Assembly: GCA_045107085.1 (NCBI GenBank)
Contig: JBGCFT010000327.1
Coordinates: forward strand, 1-22,816
Direction: 5' to 3'
Source: NORP309 sp045107085
Lineage (GTDB): Bacteria > Pseudomonadota > Gammaproteobacteria > Xanthomonadales > Marinicellaceae
DNA length: 22,816 nt
Shown: one piece after another, positions 16,759 to 22,816 of the stretch
Layout of the letters: the number at the start of each line of letters is the position of its first letter
How positions within the stretch are numbered: position 1 is the stretch's first letter
The notes under the pieces: generated by a model
What the model was told of the DNA's origin: nothing
Databases searched by the model: none
The model's input: the letters and a program-made list of their open reading frames with translations, nothing else
Position numbers and translations under genes: made by a program

Positions 16759-16800
16759 TCCAAGGGTACACCAAACATTGGTGTAAATTGGAAACTTGGA
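16759..16800 (+). promoter_or_regulatory. nested hairpin in the leader of the lamin-tail protein gene
   Basis: A perfect inner inverted repeat TACACCAA-ACA-TTGGTGTA (16767-16785) is enclosed by an outer repeat TCCAAG (16759-16764) and CTTGGA (16795-16800). It ends one base before the preferred ATG at 16802. The GGA at 16790-16792 that could serve as ribosome site lies between the arms. The predicted transcription start (about 16764) falls at its left edge, so it could be an operator over the start site or a translational control structure. Confidence 0.55.
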
Positions 16801-16801
16801 T

Positions 16802-18748
16802 ATGAAATATATGAAATATTTAATTATTGTTGGTTTATTTTGCGTTAATGCAATATCACCGCTCAATGCTAATACAAACATAAAAACTGATCTTGATAAC
16901 GGCTTACTCCCTGTGGAAGCAGCAAGAAATGCTCACGACAATGATGAAAAATCTCAAGATGTTGTTCAACAATTTGTCGATGAAAATGTTGATATAGTTA
17001 AGGCTGTTCAAACAGTGGCTAAAGAGTGGAGTACGTGTGAGGATACTTATGCAGCAGTAAGAAAAGGAGTTCAATTATATCCACAAAGAGCTGACGAAAT
17101 AGTTGCAGCTGTTGCAACAATAAGAGGATGTCGTTGTAACGCTCAAAGCTTCTGGGCCCGTTCAAGATTAGAACAAAGACTTAGACCTAGAATTCAAAGA
17201 GCATTGGTAGAGATATCATCAAGCTGTAGTTGTGCATCTGCTGGCATAGAGGCAGCAATTGAAGTTGTACCTAGCCAAACGGAAGATATGATAGATGCAA
17301 TAATTGTTGCAAAAAATAGAGCAGCTAGAACTGCAGATTCTATTGGTCAAATAGGGGTGATTCCAGAGAACAGATATTGGGGTGATACACAAACCAACAC
17401 CAAAGACACAAATTTAATTAGAAACACAGACATATGTAAAGGTGATCATGACGAACACGATGAATTTGAGCCTGTTCAAACTTGGGGCAGTATCGACAGA
17501 GTTACTCGAAATCCAGTGTTTAATGACAACAAAGAACTTGGCAAGCACAGACTTATCTGTAAAGAAGAAGATGACGATGACGACAAAGAAAAGGAAAACA
17601 AAGACGAAAAAATCATAATCTCTCAATATTTGGAAGGACAATCTAATAACCAAGCTCTTGAATTGTATAATGGAAGTAATGAAACTGTTGATTTGTTACT
17701 CAGCAATTACCAAATAGAAATTTATTTTCACGGTTATGAATTCCCTGGTGAAGTCATACAACTTAAAGGCATAGTCGAACCTCAATCAACATTTGTTATA
17801 TCTGATGCAAATGCTGCAGCTGATATTACAAACAAAGCCAATCAAAAAGTAAACGGATTAATTTTTAAAGGGGCTGATGCCATTGTTTTGAAAGCAGGAA
17901 TCGATACAAGTCCATGTGAATGTTCAGTATCAACGGTTGCTTCTGCAATCAATGCCGTTGACAAAGATAACAATGAAGAAGAACAAATGTCTGAAACCAA
18001 AAAAGATTTCATACAAAGAATCGAACAACATTATGAAAATACAAATATTCAAACAACCATAATTGATAGCATTGGACAAATATTAGTCAACGACAATGAA
18101 AACGATAATGAAGACCAACCGATTGTTGAAGATAAAACCTTAAGAAGAGTAGAAAGTATTTGTAAGGGCGACCGCATAGAAATGGATGAGTTTCTAATTG
18201 ATAATGAATGGCAATCATATGCAGCTGATAATTTTTTAGATTCAGGAAATTTTAGTAAAGAAGATTGTTTAGCAACCAGAAAAGATTTATTGCTTTCTGA
18301 ATTTGTTGAAGGAACAGACAAAAATTCTATGATAGAACTTTACAATGGCACAGATAGGACCATTGATTTTTCAGTAGAAAAATACTTTTTAGAGATTTTC
18401 AATGACGACGACAGTGATCCTGATCAAAAAATATACTTAGATGGCAAGATTGAAAACAATGGGGTTTTTGTTATATCTCATGACAATGCTGATGATGATT
18501 TAAAAGACATTTCTCAACAAGTAACCGGTCAACTTGACCTTGAAAATGCCAGAGCTGTTGTACTTAAAAAGGTAGTACTACCAGCCTATCAAGCCTGTTA
18601 TGCTGATATTGCAGATTGGTTAATAGAACAAGACTCGGCAATAATAACTTATACTCTTCCGCCTATACGTGATCCTGGCACAGGACCAACATCTGATGAC
18701 TTACCATTGGATGGCGATGATGGTGGAGAATTAGCCAGTCCAAACTAA
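16802..18748 (+). CDS. secreted mosaic protein with two lamin-tail-like domains and Cys-pair helical repeats
   Basis: The preferred start is the ATG at 16802 (648 residues); an in-frame TTG at 16796 is less likely. Residue numbers below count from that TTG. A signal peptide (to about residue 25, PLNA) predicts export. Two homologous beta-domains lie at about 270-368 (IIISQYLEG...ALELYNGSNETVDL) and 496-592 (LLLSEFVEG...MIELYNGTDRTIDF). These match the lamin-tail domain pattern of exported bacterial proteins. A tail unit occurs twice, at 181-255 and 424-492: DSIGQI, then L-I/R-R, then ICKGD and DEF. Helical repeats with CxC pairs occur at 112-114, 144-146 and 374-376 (the last two as CSCAS and CECSVS). 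A strongly acidic run follows C255 (EEDDDDDKEKENKDE). The C-terminus is Asp/Gly-rich. No catalytic domain is recognised. The gene precedes a polysaccharide-type operon by 44 bases. Function unknown. Confidence 0.8.
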   Translation: MKYMKYLIIVGLFCVNAISPLNANTNIKTDLDNGLLPVEAARNAHDNDEKSQDVVQQFVDENVDIVKAVQTVAKEWSTCEDTYAAVRKGVQLYPQRADEIVAAVATIRGCRCNAQSFWARSRLEQRLRPRIQRALVEISSSCSCASAGIEAAIEVVPSQTEDMIDAIIVAKNRAARTADSIGQIGVIPENRYWGDTQTNTKDTNLIRNTDICKGDHDEHDEFEPVQTWGSIDRVTRNPVFNDNKELGKHRLICKEEDDDDDKEKENKDEKIIISQYLEGQSNNQALELYNGSNETVDLLLSNYQIEIYFHGYEFPGEVIQLKGIVEPQSTFVISDANAAADITNKANQKVNGLIFKGADAIVLKAGIDTSPCECSVSTVASAINAVDKDNNEEEQMSETKKDFIQRIEQHYENTNIQTTIIDSIGQILVNDNENDNEDQPIVEDKTLRRVESICKGDRIEMDEFLIDNEWQSYAADNFLDSGNFSKEDCLATRKDLLLSEFVEGTDKNSMIELYNGTDRTIDFSVEKYFLEIFNDDDSDPDQKIYLDGKIENNGVFVISHDNADDDLKDISQQVTGQLDLENARAVVLKKVVLPAYQACYADIADWLIEQDSAIITYTLPPIRDPGTGPTSDDLPLDGDDGGELASPN

Positions 18749-18792
18749 ACTTAACGGTGGTCATATTCTATGGCCATTGTTTTACTATATTA

Positions 18793-20067
18793 ATGAATAA
18801 TAACAATTATAAAATCTCAGTCATTGGGTTAGGCTACGTAGGTCTGCCTTTGGCTGTAGCCTTTTCTAAATACTATCCCACAATTGGTTATGATATAAAC
18901 CAATCAAGGATTTCAGAATTAATAAGTGGCCATGATTCAACATTAGAAATCACAAAGCAAGAGTTAAAGGATGCCTCACAGCTGTCTTTTACTACTGACG
19001 CCGCTAATTTAGAGCAATCTAATATTTATATAATCACAGTGCCTACTCCAGTTGATGGAAACAATTTACCTGAATTAACTCCCTTAGAAAAAGCATCCAT
19101 TGCCATTGGTAGTTTGTTAAAAAAAGGCGATATCGTTGTTTATGAATCCACTGTCTATCCTGGAGCGACAGAGGAATATTGTGCAAAAATTTTAGAAGAA
19201 AATAGCCAATTGATTCTTAATAAGGACTTTACTTTAGGTTATTCACCTGAAAGAATTAACCCTGGTGATAAAATCCATACACTCAAAACAATTACAAAAG
19301 TAGTGGCAGCCTCTACCAAAGAAACTGAAATTATTTTAGAGAATCTTTATTCCAAAATTATAGACGCCGGTGTCTTTATGGCCAAATCTATAAAAGTAGC
19401 AGAAGCATCTAAAGCTGTAGAAAATACCCAACGAGATATGAATATTGCATTCATGAACGAGTTATCAATGATGTTTAATCACATGGAAATTGATACACTT
19501 GATGTCATAGAAACAGCCTCTACAAAATGGAACTTTCTACCCTTTGCTCCTGGTTTAGTCGGCGGACATTGTATAGGAGTAGATCCCTATTATCTGATAC
19601 ATAAATCGCAGGAAAGTGGCTACTATCCACAATTAATAACGACTGCCAGAAGAATCAATGAAAACATGAGTCAATATGTTGTCGATAGATTTCTTAAAAA
19701 ATTGGCTTTAAGTAGAATACACATTGTCAATGCTAAGATATTAATACTGGGTTTGACTTTCAAAGAAAATTGCCCAGACCTAAGAAATACGAGAGTTATT
19801 GAAATAATCCAAGAACTTAAAAACTGTCATGCAAATGTTGATGTTTATGACCCATGGTCTTGTCAAAACCAAGCCAAGAAATTTTTTAACTTAGATACAT
19901 TAAATTCAATCAAAAATGATTATTATGATGCAGTGATTTTAGCCGTTCCACACAAAGAGTTTATAAAAATGGGTGAATCTGGCATTCGCCAACTGCTCAA
20001 TGAAAAAGGTATTATTTTTGATATTAAAGGCATGCTTCCATCAGATGCAGTAGATGAAAGGCTATAG
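18793..20067 (+). CDS. nucleotide-sugar 6-dehydrogenase (TviB/WbpA/WecC type)
   Basis: Oxidises C6 of a UDP-hexose to the uronic acid in two NAD+-dependent steps. I take the ATG at 18793 (MNNNNYKISVIGLGYVGLP, 424 residues) over a GTG at 18757. From that start, GLGYVG (12-17) is the NAD-binding loop, TVPTPVD and YESTVYPGATEEYC follow, and GYSPERINPGD contains the substrate loop. VEASKAVENTQRDMNIAFMNE carries the conserved Lys/Asn. GGHCIGVDPYYL holds the catalytic cysteine (C260). This last motif marks the UDP-GlcNAc/GalNAc dehydrogenase branch; UDP-glucose dehydrogenases usually read GGSCFPKD. Its stop sits just before the epimerase start, so both are in one operon. The product is probably UDP-GlcNAcA or UDP-GalNAcA, but the next gene (an epimerase of the uronate type) leaves this open. 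Confidence 0.9.
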   Translation: MNNNNYKISVIGLGYVGLPLAVAFSKYYPTIGYDINQSRISELISGHDSTLEITKQELKDASQLSFTTDAANLEQSNIYIITVPTPVDGNNLPELTPLEKASIAIGSLLKKGDIVVYESTVYPGATEEYCAKILEENSQLILNKDFTLGYSPERINPGDKIHTLKTITKVVAASTKETEIILENLYSKIIDAGVFMAKSIKVAEASKAVENTQRDMNIAFMNELSMMFNHMEIDTLDVIETASTKWNFLPFAPGLVGGHCIGVDPYYLIHKSQESGYYPQLITTARRINENMSQYVVDRFLKKLALSRIHIVNAKILILGLTFKENCPDLRNTRVIEIIQELKNCHANVDVYDPWSCQNQAKKFFNLDTLNSIKNDYYDAVILAVPHKEFIKMGESGIRQLLNEKGIIFDIKGMLPSDAVDERL

Positions 20068-20069
20068 TG

Positions 20070-21074
20070 ATGACAATTTTAGTTACAGGTGCAGCTGGCT
20101 TCATAGGATCTCATGTTAGTAAATATCTTCTGGAACGCGGAGACACAGTTGTAGGTCTTGATAACTTGAATGATTATTATGATGTCAATTTAAAACATTC
20201 AAGATTAAAACGCCTCAAGCATAATAATTTTACCTTCATAACAGCCGATATTGCTGATAAAGATAAAATAGATGCTATTTTTAAAGAATATAATATTCAA
20301 AAAGTTGTAAACTTAGCAGCACAAGCTGGTGTGCGTTATTCTATTGAAAACCCTTGGTCCTATTTGAATAGCAACCTCACTGGTTTTTTGAGTATTATTG
20401 AAGCATGCAGACACAATCAAGTCAAACATCTGGTTTATGCCTCATCAAGCTCAGTTTATGGCGCCAATACCTCTCTGCCATTTCGTGTTGAGGACAATGT
20501 TGACCATCCATTATCATTATATGCCGCAACAAAAAAATCCAATGAGTTAATGGCCCATTGCTATTCAAACTTATATCAACTGCCAACGACTGGATTAAGA
20601 TTTTTCACAGTATATGGTCCATGGGGAAGACCTGATATGGCTCTATTTTTGTTTACCAAAAATATAATTGCAGGCAAACCCATTAAAGTCTTTAACTATG
20701 GAAATCATACCAGAGACTTTACATTTATTGATGATATAGTTGAAGGAATAATTCGCGTTCTAGACAACACTCCTAGAGCAGATCCACAACATGATTTTTC
20801 AAAAAGCAATCCAGCCACAAGCTCAGCCCCCTATAGACTTTATAATATTGGAAATAATAGTCCAGTAAAATTATTAGACTACATTCAGGCAATAGAAAAT
20901 GCTTTAGGCATTAAAGCTGAGATGGAATTATTGCCTTTACAACAAGGAGATGTTCCTGATACAGAAGCAGATGTGAGCAAACTGACAGCTGATGTTGGCT
21001 TCAAACCAGATACTTCTGTTCAAGATGGTATTAATCAATTCATTCAATGGTACCGAAAATACTATAACAAATAA
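20070..21074 (+). CDS. NAD-dependent UDP-uronate 4-epimerase-like enzyme (CapI/GAE type)
   Basis: A 334-residue extended short-chain dehydrogenase/reductase. The ATG at 20070 (MTILVTGAAGFIGSHV) is preferred over a GTG overlapping the previous stop; AAAGG lies 8 bases upstream. TGAAGFIGSH (6-15) is the NAD loop. GLDNLNDYYDVNLKHSRLKRL is the signature of UDP-glucuronate 4-epimerases (CapI, plant GAE). SSSSVYG (126-132) and Y151-x-x-x-K155 (YAATK) form the catalytic set. VYGPWGRPDMALFLFTK is the matching substrate-binding stretch. It interconverts C4 epimers of a UDP-uronic acid. Following a dehydrogenase of the GlcNAc type, it may act on the N-acetylated uronate; the exact substrate cannot be settled from motifs. 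The next gene starts on its stop codon (TAATG). Confidence 0.9.
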   Translation: MTILVTGAAGFIGSHVSKYLLERGDTVVGLDNLNDYYDVNLKHSRLKRLKHNNFTFITADIADKDKIDAIFKEYNIQKVVNLAAQAGVRYSIENPWSYLNSNLTGFLSIIEACRHNQVKHLVYASSSSVYGANTSLPFRVEDNVDHPLSLYAATKKSNELMAHCYSNLYQLPTTGLRFFTVYGPWGRPDMALFLFTKNIIAGKPIKVFNYGNHTRDFTFIDDIVEGIIRVLDNTPRADPQHDFSKSNPATSSAPYRLYNIGNNSPVKLLDYIQAIENALGIKAEMELLPLQQGDVPDTEADVSKLTADVGFKPDTSVQDGINQFIQWYRKYYNK

Positions 21075-22093
21075 TGAATAAGTCCCTTAAAAAACTTATT
21101 CAAAATGACAGTAAAATTCAATATTTTACTGGTGAAAAAGAAATCATCAAACAAGGCTTAACTCCCTTATTAGCAGAAAAAAATAATTCTATAATCATAC
21201 AAAAAGCCAACTTACTAGAGCACAGCAAATATCTCAATTGGCAAAAAAAAGGCAAGCAATTAATTGAGACTCTAAATTTTAACTCCATTGAATTTCTTAT
21301 ATTTAAAGGTTTTGCATACACGTTTTTAATCTACGATGAGTCCCATTTCAGGCCCTATTCTGATATTGATGTTTTTATCAAAGAAAAAAATTATGACAAA
21401 GTAGAACAGCTTCTCAATGAATTAGGTTATAAAAAATTACCCTCAAGGCAAGGAAAGTTTATTAGTTTTCAAAATAGTTTTTATAACAATCAGAAACCTA
21501 CAACTACCATTGATTTACATTGGCAAATAAATAACAGAATCGAATTACACAAACACTTTGAATTTAACCGCGTTTATCGAAACTCTATTCACTTAAAACA
21601 ACCTAATTTTAAAACACTTAATCAAATAGATGCGTTTATTCTAGCCTGTTTTCACTATCAAGCGCACAGACCAGAAGACAGAAAACACATATGGCTTTAT
21701 GATTTAGCTTTGTTGTGGAATAAAATGGATGATAAGACTCAAAGCCAATGTCTTCAAGCGTCTAAAAAGAAGGCTTTAACGCATATTCTTAACGCTATTT
21801 TAATACAGTTAAATAACACCTTTAAAAATAGTATTAATGTCAACCTAGAACAACTGGACTATTCTAAAAATTCTCAAGACTATTTGATCAATAGAAATAG
21901 GAAAATTTCAGATATAAGATTAAGACTGAAAAATATTCATGGTATTAGAAATAAAATTAAATACCTCAGTGAATACATATTTCAAAAAAAAGTATATGTC
22001 AAAGAACGCTTCAAAGTAAAATCTAACGTATGGATTTATGCCTATTATCCAAGAATGTGGATTGAAGACTTGATTAAATTATTTAAAAGTTAA
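21074..22093 (+). CDS. uncharacterised nucleotidyltransferase family protein (PF14907-like)
   Basis: A 339-residue cytoplasmic protein of the Pol-beta-like superfamily. FLIFKGFAYTFLIY (74-87) leads to FRPYSDIDVFI (92-102), the D-x-D metal-binding motif (D97, D99) in the RpysDID form typical of this family. TTIDLHW (144-150) gives the third acidic residue (D147). All three expected metal ligands are therefore present. The C-terminal 150 residues are helical and basic. Related proteins are often encoded in exopolysaccharide clusters, but their acceptor is unknown to me. The start codon overlaps the epimerase stop by one base, and the gene ends a compact operon. No terminator is obvious in the 21 bases before the convergent helicase gene. 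Confidence 0.8.
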   Translation: MNKSLKKLIQNDSKIQYFTGEKEIIKQGLTPLLAEKNNSIIIQKANLLEHSKYLNWQKKGKQLIETLNFNSIEFLIFKGFAYTFLIYDESHFRPYSDIDVFIKEKNYDKVEQLLNELGYKKLPSRQGKFISFQNSFYNNQKPTTTIDLHWQINNRIELHKHFEFNRVYRNSIHLKQPNFKTLNQIDAFILACFHYQAHRPEDRKHIWLYDLALLWNKMDDKTQSQCLQASKKKALTHILNAILIQLNNTFKNSINVNLEQLDYSKNSQDYLINRNRKISDIRLRLKNIHGIRNKIKYLSEYIFQKKVYVKERFKVKSNVWIYAYYPRMWIEDLIKLFKS

Positions 22094-22114
22094 AAATAAG
22101 CAAAACTCGAAAAA

Positions 22115-22816
22115 TTAAATTTTAGCAAAGGAAGCAAAAATTTTATCTTTATGGCTCGTTTTTTTCATATTTGGCAAACTATTAATAAATTGTCTGCCAT
22201 AGCCTTTTGTCATGATTCTTTTATCACAAATCACTAAAATGCCTTTGTCTGTTTCGGAGCGAATGAGTCTTCCTACGCCTTGCTTCAAAGTAATGATCGC
22301 CTTTGGTAATTGATAGTCAAAAAATGAATTGCCACCACTTTCAAGTATTTTATTAATCCTGGCTTGCAAAACTGGATCATCTGGATGAGCAAAAGGAAGT
22401 TTATCAATAATAACACAAGATAAGTTATCGCCAGCCACATCCACACCTTCCCAAAAACTGGCTGCACCCAATAAAACACCATTGCCAGAATCTCTGAATT
22501 CAGCCAATATTTTATGCCTAGAGCCTTGTCCTTGAACAAATAAAGGTTTTTCGAGTTTTTCATGGAAGAATTGTGCCGCCGCATTCAGGGCTTTATGACT
22601 TGTAAAAAGAAAGAAAACTCCTCCTTTGGTTTGTTGTATCAAAGGCAGAACATGCTCACAAATTTCTATATTAAATGAAAAATCATTGGCATCTGGCACA
22701 TCTTTGGGTACATAAATCATGGCATTATTTTCATAATCAAAAGGACTATCTAACAATAATGTTTGGCTCTCAATAAAACCAGTTTCTGCCTGAAAATGGG
22801 TAAAAGACTTATTAAC
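22115..22816 (-). CDS. DinG/YoaA-family ATP-dependent DNA helicase, C-terminal part, cut by window edge
   Basis: Reading from the right edge, 233 residues before the stop are open with no start within the window; the frame continues through the edge (VNKSFTHF...). SPFDYENNAMIYVP is the YoaA/DinG block before the second helicase domain. GGVFFLFTSHKALN is motif IV. IIDKLPFAHPDDPVLQARI and LKQGVGRLIRSETDKGILVICDKRI contain motifs V and VI with the QGxGRLIR arginines. This superfamily 2, XPD-like helicase normally carries a 4Fe-4S cluster in its N-terminal half, which lies outside the window, so YoaA and DinG cannot be separated firmly. The LPFAHPDDP segment and the SPFDY wording lean towards YoaA. 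It converges on the polysaccharide-type operon. Confidence 0.9.
   Translation of the reverse strand, partial: VNKSFTHFQAETGFIESQTLLLDSPFDYENNAMIYVPKDVPDANDFSFNIEICEHVLPLIQQTKGGVFFLFTSHKALNAAAQFFHEKLEKPLFVQGQGSRHKILAEFRDSGNGVLLGAASFWEGVDVAGDNLSCVIIDKLPFAHPDDPVLQARINKILESGGNSFFDYQLPKAIITLKQGVGRLIRSETDKGILVICDKRIMTKGYGRQFINSLPNMKKTSHKDKIFASFAKI

Noticed and set aside
17414..17653. Leftward open frame encoding a hydrophobic FFVVIVIFFF peptide opposite the lamin-tail gene
   Set aside because: It is the reverse complement of the Asp/Lys/Glu-rich linker, which automatically reads as a Phe/Val/Ile run. No promoter or ribosome site.

Overview
The window is AT-rich, densely coded bacterial chromosome. 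The gene content points to a Gammaproteobacterium: a large TonB-dependent receptor, the rsmG-parA-parB block found near many replication origins, a GTP-type PEP carboxykinase, a ubiG-phosphatase pair of the type seen in Pseudomonas, and a TolC-type outer-membrane protein. Marinicella-like or xanthomonad-related lineages would fit, but nothing here fixes the genus. I see no tRNA, rRNA, CRISPR array, IS element or prophage gene. No intergenic stretch reaches 300 bases; the longest (13440-13721 and 16505-16801) are described as features.

Left part (1-8585, all minus strand). The 5' end of an exported S9-family peptidase runs off the left edge and is tightly coupled to a SAM methyltransferase. 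Upstream of these lie a strong terminator, a TonB-dependent receptor with a good sigma70-type promoter, and the run rsmG-parA-parB-pckG. That run couples ribosome methylation and chromosome partition genes to gluconeogenic PEP carboxykinase with overlaps or very short gaps.

Middle part (8586-16504). A PCMT-like methyltransferase and a TolC-family protein run rightward and end at a hairpin terminator shared with a leftward pair, a DUF1631 protein followed by a PilZ protein. Rightward again come an ICMT-type membrane methyltransferase, UbiG and a HAD phosphatase best read as MupP. A convergent PLP enzyme of the ACC deaminase / D-cysteine desulfhydrase family follows.

Right part (16505-22816). 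A secreted, repeat-built protein with two lamin-tail-like domains and three CxC pairs sits behind a promoter and a nested hairpin. It is followed by a nucleotide-sugar dehydrogenase, a UDP-uronate 4-epimerase-like enzyme and a PF14907-type nucleotidyltransferase, the last three nearly overlapping. This looks like a small uronic-acid or surface-polysaccharide operon. The C-terminal half of a DinG/YoaA-type helicase enters from the right edge on the minus strand.

The most unusual item is the lamin-tail mosaic protein and its leader hairpin. Next are the DUF1631-PilZ pair and the PCMT-like protein that lacks the usual catalytic serine.
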